NCBI RefSeq assembly: GCF_005116465.1
Contig: NZ_SWBM01000005.1
Coordinates: 62,001 to 126,000 of the forward strand
Reading direction: 5' to 3'
Length of the DNA stretch: 64,000 nt
Origin: Robertmurraya kyonggiensis
Lineage (GTDB): Bacteria; Bacillota; Bacilli; Bacillales; Cytobacillaceae
Shown here: positions 8,598-17,453 of the stretch, piece by piece
Numbering within the stretch: the stretch's first letter is position 1
How the letters are laid out: each line of letters starts with the position of its first letter
Notes under the pieces: model-generated
The model's input: only the letters and a program-made list of their open reading frames with translations
What the model was told of the DNA's origin: nothing
Databases searched by the model: none
Position numbers and translations under genes: made by a program

Positions 8598-8620
8598 TGT
8601 AATTAGTATGGTTACAACTA
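8598..8620. promoter_or_regulatory. Putative Rrf2 operator, regulator side
   Basis: TGTAATTAGTATGGTTACA repeats the half-site pattern of the larger dyad at 8686-8721 and lies 24 bp upstream of the regulator start, so autoregulation is likely. Confidence 0.5.
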
Positions 8621-8667
8621 TTATTATACTCAAAAAGAATACCAAAACGATAAAAAGTTTGGATTAC

Positions 8668-8696
8668 TTGACATAGTACTTGATTGTAATTAATAT
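8668..8696 (+). promoter_or_regulatory. SigA promoter of the NmrA-type oxidoreductase gene
   Basis: TTGACA (8668-8673), a 17-base spacer, and TAATAT (8691-8696). The -10 element lies inside the operator dyad, so a bound regulator would block it. Confidence 0.75.
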
Positions 8697-8721
8697 AGTT
8701 ACATGTAACCGTATTGATTAC
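8686..8721. promoter_or_regulatory. 36-bp operator dyad, probable Rrf2 binding site
   Basis: The segment is a nearly perfect inverted repeat centred on GTTACATGTAAC (8698-8709), with arms GTAATTAATATA and CGTATTGATTAC. Only a few positions differ between arms. It covers the -10 element and start point of the oxidoreductase promoter. Confidence 0.7.
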
Positions 8722-8755
8722 AACTATAATGAGGTTTTGGGAGGAGAAATAGTTC

Positions 8756-9622
8756 ATGAAATGGTTAGTGACAGGGGCTACAGGGAAATTAGGAAGTAAA
8801 ATCGTTGAGAAGTTATTAGAAACCGTACCAGCAACGCAATTAGCAGTAAGTGTACGAAATCCTGAGAAGGCAGAAGGCTTACGCGCACGTGGTGTTGAGG
8901 TTCGTCATGGTGATTTCGATCACACAGAAACATTGGATACGGCATTTGCAGGAATTGATCGTTTGCTTATTATTTCTGCAGACGGAGATAATGAAACGAG
9001 AATTCGTCAGCACGGCAATGCAGTAGCAGCAGCCAAACGTGCAGGGGTAGGATTCATTGCTTATACAAGCATTACGAATGCACAAGAAAGTACAAACTTC
9101 ATGGCACCAACTCATAAGGCAACAGAGAAAGCGATTTTAAATTCGGGCATTCCTTATTCTTTCCTACGTAACAACTGGTATCTTGAGAATGAAATCTCTA
9201 GTATTCAAGGAGTTTTAGCTGGAGCACCATGGGTGACTTCTGCAGGAAAGGGGAAAGTTGGTTGGGCGTTGCAGCAGGATTATGCAGAAGCTGCGGCAGC
9301 AGTTCTTTCAGGAGAGGGCCATGAAAATACCGTTTATGAACTGTCTGGTCCACTATTAGCACAAGAAGAGCTAGCCTCGATACTTGGAGAAGTATTGGGC
9401 AAAGAGGTATCTGTTCAACAAGTTGATGACGCTACCTATAGTGAGATCATAAAAGGAGCAGGATTACCAGATTTTGTGGTCACAATGATTGTGAACATTC
9501 AAAAGGATATCCGTGAAGGAACATTGGAAATTGTAAGCAATGATTTTGAAAAAGTTCTCGGACGTCAAGTTACATCAATCAAAGAAGGACTTATGCAAAT
9601 CGTGAATGGTTTTACCAATTAA
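8756..9622 (+). CDS. NmrA/SDR-type NAD(P)H-binding oxidoreductase (QorB-like)
   Basis: A 288-residue atypical SDR. The dinucleotide-binding loop is VTGATGKLGS at residues 5-14. Later segments AYTSITNAQ and the substrate loop SFLRNNWYLEN resemble NAD(P)H:quinone oxidoreductase type 2. It lacks the YxxxK catalytic pair of classical SDRs at the expected place, which is normal for the NmrA group. It is controlled by its own promoter and the dyad upstream, next to the divergent Rrf2 gene. A role in quinone or electrophile stress is an inference from family and context. Confidence 0.85.
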   Translation: MKWLVTGATGKLGSKIVEKLLETVPATQLAVSVRNPEKAEGLRARGVEVRHGDFDHTETLDTAFAGIDRLLIISADGDNETRIRQHGNAVAAAKRAGVGFIAYTSITNAQESTNFMAPTHKATEKAILNSGIPYSFLRNNWYLENEISSIQGVLAGAPWVTSAGKGKVGWALQQDYAEAAAAVLSGEGHENTVYELSGPLLAQEELASILGEVLGKEVSVQQVDDATYSEIIKGAGLPDFVVTMIVNIQKDIREGTLEIVSNDFEKVLGRQVTSIKEGLMQIVNGFTN

Positions 9623-9693
9623 TGAGAAGTCATCAGCTAATTGTGAACGAAGAGGAAGCGGCTGAAGATGGGGATTTGATTTTATAAATGGGA

Positions 9694-9731
9694 AGGCTCG
9701 AGGACGCTTGTGAGTGGAATCGAGCCTTTTT
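9694..9731 (+). terminator. Intrinsic terminator after the oxidoreductase
   Basis: AGGCTCGA (9694-9701) pairs with TCGAGCCT (9720-9727), followed by TTTTATA. Confidence 0.75.
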
Positions 9732-9810
9732 ATATGTTAAAGAATCGTGCTTTAATGGAAGGAGGATTAAAGTCTTTTCTAGCGAAGTAAAAGAGGGAGG
9801 AGGTGCTGCT

Positions 9811-10332
9811 TTGAGAAAGGTTGAAGTCAGTTCTTATGACGAGAAATGGGCTGTGCTTTTTGCAGAAGAAGCAGATAAACTAAAACTTGTATTTGAAAAT
9901 GAAATGGTCGCAATCCATCATATTGGTAGTACGGCCGTACCAGGGTTAAAAGCCAAGCCTATTATAGACATCATGCCTGTGGTTAAAGATATTTCTCTCG
10001 TTGATAAATATAATGAAGAGATGCAAAATATAGGATATGAATCGAAGGGTGAGAATGGAATATCAGGACGCAGGTATTTTCAAAAGGGTGGGGACAATCG
10101 GACTCATCATGTTCATGTCTATCAAGTTGGAAGTACTGAAATAGAACGGCATTTAGCATTTCGGGACTATTTCCTAAATCATCCGCATGAAAGGAAAAGT
10201 TATGGTGCGCTCAAAGAGAAATTGGCAGAGCAATTTCCTTATGATATTGAATCCTACATAAATGGTAAGGATGCATTTGTTAAAGAAATAGAATTGAAAG
10301 CGCTAGAGTGGGCTAAGGAAAATCAAGAATGA
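9811..10332 (+). CDS. GrpB family protein (UPF0157, nucleotidyltransferase-like)
   Basis: A 173-residue protein with the family signature HIGSTAVPGLKAKPIIDIM near residue 38. The fold is nucleotidyltransferase-like; some members are fused to dephospho-CoA kinase, but the role of stand-alone forms is not settled. The TTG at 9811 is preceded by GGGAGGAGGTG; the longer frame from 9688 would contain the upstream terminator and is rejected. Confidence 0.85.
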   Translation: MRKVEVSSYDEKWAVLFAEEADKLKLVFENEMVAIHHIGSTAVPGLKAKPIIDIMPVVKDISLVDKYNEEMQNIGYESKGENGISGRRYFQKGGDNRTHHVHVYQVGSTEIERHLAFRDYFLNHPHERKSYGALKEKLAEQFPYDIESYINGKDAFVKEIELKALEWAKENQE

Positions 10333-10393
10333 TTTTTCTCATGTTCACGTTTGATTTTTATGAAAATTGTAAAAAATGGTGAGGTGAGAATAA

Positions 10394-10561
10394 ATGAATG
10401 GTTTGCTATATGGATTATATGCGGTAATTCTAGCGATCGTTTCCATATACACAGGGGAAATCATAACGTTTATTATGCTTGGAGTTATCTTGATCAGTCT
10501 ACAAAATATACATAATACTTTGAAGGAAATACTAAAAGTAAATAAGGAAAATAGAAACTAA
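10394..10561 (+). CDS. Small membrane protein (55 aa)
   Basis: An ATG with GGTGAGGTGAG upstream opens a 55-residue frame. Two hydrophobic stretches (about residues 4-18 and 23-38) are followed by an amphipathic charged tail ending KEILKVNKENRN. I do not recognise the family. It sits alone between grpB and the UvrA-like gene. It was judged real on its ribosome binding site and membrane-protein composition. Confidence 0.55.
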   Translation: MNGLLYGLYAVILAIVSIYTGEIITFIMLGVILISLQNIHNTLKEILKVNKENRN

Positions 10562-10765
10562 CGAACTGGCGATTCTTCAATGAGAGGGGTCGCCCATTTA
10601 TCGGTTGGGGGTAATTAATTTCAAGTCTTTTTGAGGAGTGATAGAGTAATTTGGTTGATTCTAAGTAAATTAGATTCGAAAAAATGATATTTGGATGGAT
10701 TTTCTGGGAACTTATGAGCCACATTAGCCGTACAAAAGGTTGAAGATTTTTTAAGGAGGACTTGA

Positions 10766-13003
10766 ATGAAACAACAATTTATCGAGCTAGTCAATGCAAG
10801 AGAAAACAACCTCAAGAATGTCAATTTGCAAATTCCCAAAGGAAAGATTACTGTTTTCACAGGCGTATCTGGTTCAGGAAAGTCATCTATTGTGTTTGAC
10901 ACGATTGCCCAAGAAGCAGGACGTCAATTAAATGAAACTTACAGTAATTTTACGAGACTCTTTCTTCCAAAATATAGTCGCCCCGACATTGATGAAATCC
11001 AAAATCTTTCAACAGCAATTGTCGTGGACCAGAAACGCTTAGGTGGAAATGCCCGCTCGACATTAGGGACAATCTCGGATATTCTCCCATTGTTCCGAGT
11101 ACTTTTTTCACGATTTGCAATACCACATCTCGGATACAGCAATGCGTATTCCTTTAATGATCCAAGTGGGATGTGCCCAGTTTGTGAGGGGATTGGCAAG
11201 GTTATCACATTAAATGTGGATGCAGCAATCGATTGGAATAAATCGCTAAATGAAGGTGCCATTCTGTTACCAGGCTATTCTCCAGGAACCTATCAATGGA
11301 AATCATATGCGGAGACTGGGTTCTTTGATAATGATAAAAAAATTAAAGATTATTCAGAAGAAGAGCGCCAGAAATTATTATATGCGGAACCTGAAAAAGT
11401 TAAGATGAAGTCCTTTGGAGATTTTAATGCTACCTATGAAGGCATAGTTGTTCGATTCATGCGCCAAAACATTAATAGAGAAAAGGAAGTTTCAAAGAAG
11501 GCGATGAAACAATTAGAGGAGTTCACAACGAATACGATATGCCATTCTTGTGAGGGCAAACGTTATAATGACAACGTCCTTTCTTCTAAAATTCACGATT
11601 ATTCTATTTATGATGTCACAGCATTGCAGTTAAACGAATTAATTGATGTGTTGAAAACATGGGAAGTGCCAGACGCTAAGCCTGTCATTGATAGTATTAT
11701 TGAACGCCTAACGAATCTATGTGAAATCGGCCTAGGATATATGAGTTTAGATCGTGAAACAGCGACTTTATCTGGTGGCGAGTCACAGCGTGTGAAAATG
11801 GTGAAATACCTTTCGAGTAACCTCACTGGTCTTCTCTATATTTTTGATGAGCCAAGTACCGGGCTACATCCACGAGATGTCTATCGGTTAAATGATTTGC
11901 TCGTGAAAATGAGAGATAAGGGAAACACCGTTCTTGTTGTGGAGCATGACCCGGATGTTATTCAAATTGCCGATCATATCGTTGATGTTGGACCACTTGC
12001 AGGGAGCAATGGCGGTAATATTATGTATAGTGGAGATTATTCTAGTTTACTGCAAACCGATACTTTAACTGCTCGATTTTTAAACAAACATTCACCTATT
12101 AATACGAATCCACGAACTGTTACAGAATTCTATGAAAGTCGGAAAAGCTCATTACATAATTTAAAGAATGTTAGTCTTCGCGTTCCAAAAGGCGTATTCA
12201 CTGTTGTGACAGGAGTGGCTGGTTCAGGGAAAAGTACACTTGTGAACGAAGTATTTGCGAAGGATTTTCCTGACGCCTTACAAATTGATCAGAATCCTAT
12301 TCATACAACAAGTCGTTCAAATGCCGCTACGTTTTTAGGAATTATGAATGGGATTCGAAAAGCGTTTGCGGATGCAAATGGAGTAGATGCTGGGCTATTC
12401 AGCTATAATTCAAAAGGAGCTTGCCCAACCTGTGGTGGAACTGGAACCGTTGAACTGAATTTATCCTTCATGGATAAGATGGAAACGGAATGTAGTGAAT
12501 GCCAAGGAAATCGTTATCGACAGGACGTGCTGGAGTATTTATATAAAGGGAAAAATATAGTCGAAGTTATGGATATGACTGTACAAGAGGCCCTAGACTT
12601 TTTTGAAACAAAGGATATCAAAGCTAAATTGAAAAGTCTAGAAATGGTTGGACTTTCTTATCTTACAATTGGTCAGCCATTATCCACATTATCAGGTGGA
12701 GAATGCCAGCGTCTGAAGTTAGCGAAGGAGTTAAAAGCAGGCGGACATATATATATTCTTGATGAGCCAACAACAGGGTTACATTTGTCCGATATATCAA
12801 ATATTCTTCATATTATTAATGAGATGGTCGAAAAGGGGAATACGGTCATCGTGATTGAACACAATGTAGAGGTCATTCGTCAAAGTGATTGGATCATTGA
12901 TATTGGTCCTCAAGGTGGTTCAGAAGGTGGAAAGATTCTTTATGAAGGTCCACCAGCAGAGATTAAGCAATGTGAACAGTCGATAACAGCGAAATATATC
13001 TAA
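10766..13003 (+). CDS. Short UvrA-like ABC ATPase (UvrA paralogue)
   Basis: A 745-residue protein with two UvrA-type ABC modules: Walker A GVSGSGKS (33-40) and a second GVAGSGKST, signatures LSGGESQR and LSGGECQR, and zinc-binding Cys pairs (CPVCEGIG, CHSCEGKRY, CPTCGGTG, CSECQGNRY). Housekeeping UvrA is about 940-960 residues; the missing length is in the first module, where the UvrB-binding region lies. Such class II UvrA-like proteins are found near antibiotic resistance and biosynthesis genes (DrrC-type). It may protect DNA from a drug or have a repair role without UvrB. AAGGAGG precedes the ATG. The 200 bp upstream show no gene or clear leader structure. Confidence 0.88.
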   Translation: MKQQFIELVNARENNLKNVNLQIPKGKITVFTGVSGSGKSSIVFDTIAQEAGRQLNETYSNFTRLFLPKYSRPDIDEIQNLSTAIVVDQKRLGGNARSTLGTISDILPLFRVLFSRFAIPHLGYSNAYSFNDPSGMCPVCEGIGKVITLNVDAAIDWNKSLNEGAILLPGYSPGTYQWKSYAETGFFDNDKKIKDYSEEERQKLLYAEPEKVKMKSFGDFNATYEGIVVRFMRQNINREKEVSKKAMKQLEEFTTNTICHSCEGKRYNDNVLSSKIHDYSIYDVTALQLNELIDVLKTWEVPDAKPVIDSIIERLTNLCEIGLGYMSLDRETATLSGGESQRVKMVKYLSSNLTGLLYIFDEPSTGLHPRDVYRLNDLLVKMRDKGNTVLVVEHDPDVIQIADHIVDVGPLAGSNGGNIMYSGDYSSLLQTDTLTARFLNKHSPINTNPRTVTEFYESRKSSLHNLKNVSLRVPKGVFTVVTGVAGSGKSTLVNEVFAKDFPDALQIDQNPIHTTSRSNAATFLGIMNGIRKAFADANGVDAGLFSYNSKGACPTCGGTGTVELNLSFMDKMETECSECQGNRYRQDVLEYLYKGKNIVEVMDMTVQEALDFFETKDIKAKLKSLEMVGLSYLTIGQPLSTLSGGECQRLKLAKELKAGGHIYILDEPTTGLHLSDISNILHIINEMVEKGNTVIVIEHNVEVIRQSDWIIDIGPQGGSEGGKILYEGPPAEIKQCEQSITAKYI

Positions 13004-13025
13004 TCAGCATATTGAAATTAAAGGG

Positions 13026-13060
13026 TAGCGTTAATTCTTTGGAGGATTAACGCTATTTTT
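13026..13060 (+). terminator. Intrinsic terminator after the UvrA-like gene
   Basis: TAGCGTTAAT (13026-13035) pairs perfectly with ATTAACGCTA (13046-13055), followed by TTTTT. Confidence 0.9.
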
Positions 13061-13121
13061 GTGGAATTAAATGGAGATGTGTATTGAAAAAAGAAAAATA
13101 TTCAAAAAAGGATGATTTGCT

Positions 13122-13682
13122 GTGACAATCGAGATTGAAATATTTCCTATACTGGAAACGAATAGACTAGTATTAAGAAAAGTAACAAAAGACGATGCTG
13201 AAGATATTTTGAAGTACCTTTCTGATGAAGAGGTCATGAAATATTATGGATTAGATCCTTTTGAAACAATTGAGGATGTAATGGACGAGATCTCATGGTA
13301 CCAATCCATATTTGAAAACAAAACGGGCATCCGGTGGGGAATTAGTTTAAAAGAGCAGGGAAAAATGATTGGCAGCTGTGGTTTTCATAACAGGGTTTCT
13401 CAGCATTCTCGCACGGAAATTGGCTTCGAACTTAGTCAAGAATATTGGGGGCAAGGAATCGCGGGCGAGGCAATTGGCGCGATCCTTCAGTATAGCTTTG
13501 AACATATGGACTTGAATCGCATCGAAGCGTTAATTGAACCGCCAAATCTTCCATCACAAAAGCTTGTTGAAAAACAAGGGTTTGTGAGAGAAGGGCTATT
13601 ACGCCAATACGAGTACACAAGTGGGAAATTTGATGATTTGTATATGTACTCGATGTTGAAGCAAGATTTTGAAAGTAGATAA
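13122..13682 (+). CDS. GNAT family N-acetyltransferase (RimJ/RimL-like)
   Basis: A 186-residue acetyltransferase. The N-terminal ETNRLVLRKVTKDDAEDI and the motif A region YWGQGIAGEAIGAIL, followed by ALIEPPNLPSQKLVEKQGF, are typical of the RimJ/RimL/YdaF branch, which acetylates protein N-termini or small amines. The start is a GTG at 13122 with AAAAAGGATG upstream. The substrate is unknown. Confidence 0.85.
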   Translation: MTIEIEIFPILETNRLVLRKVTKDDAEDILKYLSDEEVMKYYGLDPFETIEDVMDEISWYQSIFENKTGIRWGISLKEQGKMIGSCGFHNRVSQHSRTEIGFELSQEYWGQGIAGEAIGAILQYSFEHMDLNRIEALIEPPNLPSQKLVEKQGFVREGLLRQYEYTSGKFDDLYMYSMLKQDFESR

Positions 13683-13708
13683 AACTAATAGGCCATGGAA
13701 TATTTTAT

Positions 13709-13737
13709 TTGAAATTTCTGCAATACAAAGTTATGAT
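13709..13737 (+). promoter_or_regulatory. SigA promoter of tyrS
   Basis: TTGAAA (13709-13714), a 17-base spacer and TATGAT (13732-13737), placed just upstream of the T-box leader. Confidence 0.65.
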
Positions 13738-13763
13738 ATATAGAAATATTTTGAAAATAAGTG

Positions 13764-13982
13764 ATGACAGGAAACAGTAGTAACTTATCTCCCTGTTTTA
13801 GAGAGCTGATGGTAGGTGTGAATCAGTACAAAGATAAGTGCGAATTACCTCCTTGAGCTTTCTTTACGAACATTTAGTAGTAAAGAACGGACGAACCGTT
13901 ATTCGTTATGAGTGGAAGAGAAATCTTCAATAAGGGTGGTACCGCGTAAACCACGTCCCTTTTTTAGGGGCGTGGTTTTTTA
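13764..13982 (+). promoter_or_regulatory. Tyrosine T-box riboswitch leader of tyrS, including its terminator
   Basis: The T-box sequence AAGGGTGGTACCGCG is at 13932-13946 and is followed by a terminator (AACCACGTCCCT at 13949-13960 with AGGGGCGTGGTT at 13966-13977, then T). The likely specifier codon is TAC (Tyr) at 13827-13829. Uncharged tRNA-Tyr should stabilise the antiterminator and switch on tyrS. The following gene confirms the amino acid. Confidence 0.93.
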
Positions 13983-14011
13983 TATTTTTCCGATAATGGG
14001 AGGCGAACATT

Positions 14012-15259
14012 TTGGCGAACTTTTTAGAACAATTGACGAGTGAGCAAGTGGCAGAAGTTGAGAGACAATTTGAGATTTATAACAATGGAGTAGCAGAAAT
14101 TATTCCTGAAATTGAACTCAAGAATAAGATCGCAAGGTTATTATTAAAACAACAGCCTTTAAAAGTAAAGCTAGGACTAGATCCATCTGCTCCGGATGTT
14201 CATTTAGGGCACACTGTAGTGTTAAATAAATTGAAGCAGTTTCAGGAAAACGGACACATCATCCAACTTATCATTGGAGATTTTACTGGTAAAATAGGTG
14301 ACCCAACTGGAAAGGCAACGGTGAGAAAGCAACTTACGAATGAAGAGGTCATTCATAATGCGAAAACATATTTCGAACAATTTAGTAAAGTATTAGATAT
14401 GGAAAAAGTAGAGCTATATTACAATTCAAAATGGCTCAGTGAGCTTAATCTGGAAGAGATTATAAAATTGTCATCAAGTATTACAGTAGCGCGGTTACTT
14501 GAGCGAAATGATTTTTCAGAGAGATACGCTACAGGAAAACCAATTTCATTACATGAATTTTTCTACCCCTTAATGCAAGGCTATGATTCTGTTGAACTCG
14601 AAAGTGATATAGAACTTGGCGGAACAGATCAGCATTTTAACGTGTTGATGGGAAGACATTTGCAAGAACATTTTGGAAAAGAGAAGCAAGTCGTTGTATT
14701 ACTTCCGTTGCTTGAGGGGCTTGATGGCGTTGAAAAGATGTCTAAATCAAAGAATAATTATATTGGTGTAGATGATGCTCCAAATGATATGTATGGAAAA
14801 ACAATGTCGATAACCGATGAATTAATTCCGAAGTATTTTGATCTGGTTACGGATTTATCATTAGCAGAAAAGAGTCGAATCAAAGAAGAGCTTAAGCAAG
14901 GGAATTTACATCCAAGAGATGCAAAAATGCTTCTTGCTAGAACAATCGTAAGCATTTACCACAATGCACTTGAGGCTGAAAAAGCAGAAGAAGCCTTTAA
15001 GGCTGTGTTTCAAAGAGGTTCACTGCCGGATGAAATTCCAGTTGTAACATGGAAAGGGGATAAAAAATTTCCTATAGTAGATCTACTTGTAGAATTAGGA
15101 TTACAAACATCAAAAACGGAAGCACGAAAAATGATCCAAAATGGTGGGGTACGGATTAATGAAGCGAAGGTTAATGACATATATCTTCAAGTAGATACAT
15201 CAGAAGAACCGATTATTCAAGTTGGTAAAAGGAAGTTCGTTAAGCTTGAAACAAAGTAA
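14012..15259 (+). CDS. tyrS: Tyrosyl-tRNA synthetase (TyrZ-like type)
   Basis: A 415-residue class Ic synthetase. The HIGH motif appears as HLGH (64-67) in [20 protein letters not shown] is at 242-246, and an S4 RNA-binding domain ends the protein (about 350-415). The [11 protein letters not shown] pattern and [13 protein letters not shown] belong to the TyrZ branch rather than the classical Bacillus TyrS (HIGHLATIL). Bacilli often carry both, with TyrZ under its own T-box, as here. The start is a TTG at 14012 with GGGAGGCG upstream. Confidence 0.95.
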   Translation: MANFLEQLTSEQVAEVERQFEIYNNGVAEIIPEIELKNKIARLLLKQQPLKVKLGLDPSAPDVHLGHTVVLNKLKQFQENGHIIQLIIGDFTGKIGDPTGKATVRKQLTNEEVIHNAKTYFEQFSKVLDMEKVELYYNSKWLSELNLEEIIKLSSSITVARLLERNDFSERYATGKPISLHEFFYPLMQGYDSVELESDIELGGTDQHFNVLMGRHLQEHFGKEKQVVVLLPLLEGLDGVEKMSKSKNNYIGVDDAPNDMYGKTMSITDELIPKYFDLVTDLSLAEKSRIKEELKQGNLHPRDAKMLLARTIVSIYHNALEAEKAEEAFKAVFQRGSLPDEIPVVTWKGDKKFPIVDLLVELGLQTSKTEARKMIQNGGVRINEAKVNDIYLQVDTSEEPIIQVGKRKFVKLETK

Positions 15260-15280
15260 CGGATACAATTAGGAGGGCAT

Positions 15281-16531
15281 ATGGGGAAACTACATTATAG
15301 CTGGATCATATTATTCTTGACCTTCTTTTCGGTCATCGTGGCAGGGATTGTACGGTCTTCATCGGGCGTGTTCGTGATTCCTTTTGAAGAGGAATTTCAC
15401 TGGGATCGCTCGATGATTTCGCTTGCTTTCGGGTTGAGCCTGTTCATCTATGGTTTCTCAGGACCGTTTATGGGAGCCATCGTCCAATCCGTCGGAATCA
15501 AAAAAATGATGCTCATCTCCATGGGGACACTAATGATAAGCTTGATCCTCTCGCTATTGATGACGGAGCCATGGCAGTTAATCTTGATATGGGGTGTGCT
15601 CAATGGTCTTGGTTCGAGCTTTTTTCTCACGGTTCTTAGTCCTCTTATTGCCAATACTTGGTTTGTAAAAAGAAGAGGCTTGGCCGTAGGGATTCTCACT
15701 GCAAGTACGGCAACCGGCCAGTTACTTTTACTGCCTTTGCTTGCCTATGTCATTGAAGTTTCTAATTGGAAAAATGCGATTATCATTATTTTAATTCTTA
15801 GTATGGTCATGTTCATACTGATCTGGAGTTTTATGAAGGATTCGCCTAAAAAGATTGGGCTAAATCCTTATGGAGCCGCAGAGGAACTACCTTCAGAACC
15901 GCCGAATCATACTAAAATTAATCCGTTCAAATCGGCTATCGAGACTCTTTTTTATGCCTTTAAATATAAAGAGTTCTGGCTGTTAGCAGGAAGCTTCTTT
16001 ATATGCGGACTTTCTACGAATGGATTAATCGGTACTCATTTTGTATCATTATGCGTTTCCTTTGGGATTGTAGCTGTTACGGCTGCATCATTTTTATCGA
16101 TCATGGGGGTCTTTGACTTAGTCGGGACAACGGCATCCGGTTGGCTGTCTGACCGTATTGATAATCGATGGCTACTCTTTTGGTATTATGCATTAAGAGG
16201 CTTATCATTGTTGTTATTGCCTTATGCTCTCCAACAAGGTTCGCTTACCCTGCTGATGATTTTTACCGTTTTTTACGGTTTGGATTGGATTGCGACAGTA
16301 CCTCCAACAATTAACATTGCAAGGAATGTCTTTGGATTAGAAAAAAGCGTTATTATTTATGGTTGGATTTTTGCTGCACACCAAGTGGGAGCCGCAGTAG
16401 CAGCATACGGAGGAGGCGTCATTTTTGAGCGTTACGACACCTACTCCTACGCCTTTATAGGAGCTGGAATCTTCTGTTTTCTGGCAAGTCTATTTGTCAT
16501 CATCATTCGAAAAGAACATGCGGAAAATTAA
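15281..16531 (+). CDS. MFS transporter
   Basis: A 416-residue major facilitator protein with twelve hydrophobic segments. Motif A between helices 2 and 3 is degenerate (GAIVQSVGIKKMM); the second half has GWLSDRIDNRWLLFW. The overall pattern resembles the monocarboxylate/OFA-like branch, but substrate is unknown. It begins 22 bp after tyrS with AGGAGGGC before the ATG, so it can be cotranscribed with tyrS under the T-box. Confidence 0.85.
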   Translation: MGKLHYSWIILFLTFFSVIVAGIVRSSSGVFVIPFEEEFHWDRSMISLAFGLSLFIYGFSGPFMGAIVQSVGIKKMMLISMGTLMISLILSLLMTEPWQLILIWGVLNGLGSSFFLTVLSPLIANTWFVKRRGLAVGILTASTATGQLLLLPLLAYVIEVSNWKNAIIIILILSMVMFILIWSFMKDSPKKIGLNPYGAAEELPSEPPNHTKINPFKSAIETLFYAFKYKEFWLLAGSFFICGLSTNGLIGTHFVSLCVSFGIVAVTAASFLSIMGVFDLVGTTASGWLSDRIDNRWLLFWYYALRGLSLLLLPYALQQGSLTLLMIFTVFYGLDWIATVPPTINIARNVFGLEKSVIIYGWIFAAHQVGAAVAAYGGGVIFERYDTYSYAFIGAGIFCFLASLFVIIIRKEHAEN

Positions 16532-16534
16532 TTG

Positions 16535-16563
16535 AAGCTGCTGATGAGCAGCTTATTTTTTTT
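16535..16563 (+). terminator. Intrinsic terminator after the MFS gene
   Basis: AAGCTGCT (16535-16542) pairs with AGCAGCTT (16547-16554) across a 4-base loop, followed by ATTTTTTTT. Confidence 0.9.
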
Positions 16564-16653
16564 GAATAAGACAGTAACCCTATATCCTTATTTTTATCTT
16601 TTGTTTTCAGAAATTTATGATAAAATAACTTAAACTTAATTTAGGAGACAAAC

Positions 16654-17424
16654 ATGAATATTGATAATACAGAAGAATACAATGACCCGATTCTATATGA
16701 TCAAGAAAATGACCACTACAGAACAGAGCTGCCGTTGTTATTGAAGTGGGTATCCAAAAAGCAGGGCCCAATCATTGATTTGGCATGTGGCACTGGTAGA
16801 ATTACAATTCCTATGGCTAAAAGTGGCCATGAACTTGTAGGAGTAGACGTACATAAAGGAATGTTGGATGAAGCGAAACAAAAGTCAATGGACCTCAATT
16901 TGCCTATTCGATGGGTGGAGCAAGACTGTACAAAACTAGATTTAGATATAAAGTCTCCATTGATTTTTTCAGTGGGCAACTCGTTTCAACACTTTCTTAC
17001 CATTGAAGAGCAAGATGCATTTTTAGCCTCTGTTCACAAGCATTTTGAAATGGATGGTGTCTTCATTTTTGGGACGAGGTTTCCTACGGGGGATGAATTG
17101 TTGCAACCAAGTACAGAAGAATATTGGAAAAGTTATACGGATAGTGAAACTGGCCATACAGCAGATGAGTATACGATTAGTAACTACGATTCCCTAAAGC
17201 AAATTCAACATTATACAACTATCCGAAAATATAAGAATACGGATGGAGAGATAGTCGATGAGGTAAGCACCAACATCAGTCTAAGATATGTATTTCCAAA
17301 AGAGATGGAGAGAATTTTGTCGGGAAGTGGATTTGAAATTGTTCACTTGTATGGGGATTGGAATGAATCCTCGATAACGAATGCTAGTCATGAAATGATA
17401 TACGTGTGTAGGAAAAAAAGATAA
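16654..17424 (+). CDS. Class I SAM-dependent methyltransferase
   Basis: A 256-residue protein. SAM-binding motif I is IIDLACGTGRITIPMA (about residues 39-54), followed by the acidic residue in LVGVDVHKGML and motif II-like SPLIFSVGNSFQH. The C-terminal half is a beta-rich substrate region. The substrate is unknown. It is 29 bp ahead of an MFS gene, probably one transcript; a paired methyltransferase and efflux pump would fit drug or metabolite handling, but that is only inference. Confidence 0.85.
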   Translation: MNIDNTEEYNDPILYDQENDHYRTELPLLLKWVSKKQGPIIDLACGTGRITIPMAKSGHELVGVDVHKGMLDEAKQKSMDLNLPIRWVEQDCTKLDLDIKSPLIFSVGNSFQHFLTIEEQDAFLASVHKHFEMDGVFIFGTRFPTGDELLQPSTEEYWKSYTDSETGHTADEYTISNYDSLKQIQHYTTIRKYKNTDGEIVDEVSTNISLRYVFPKEMERILSGSGFEIVHLYGDWNESSITNASHEMIYVCRKKR

Positions 17425-17453
17425 GGTTAAAAGTAAAGAATCGAGGAATTAAA

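Noticed and set aside
9688-9810. Longer start for the GrpB protein
   Set aside because: It would translate the upstream terminator; GGAGGAGGTG sits properly before TTG 9811.
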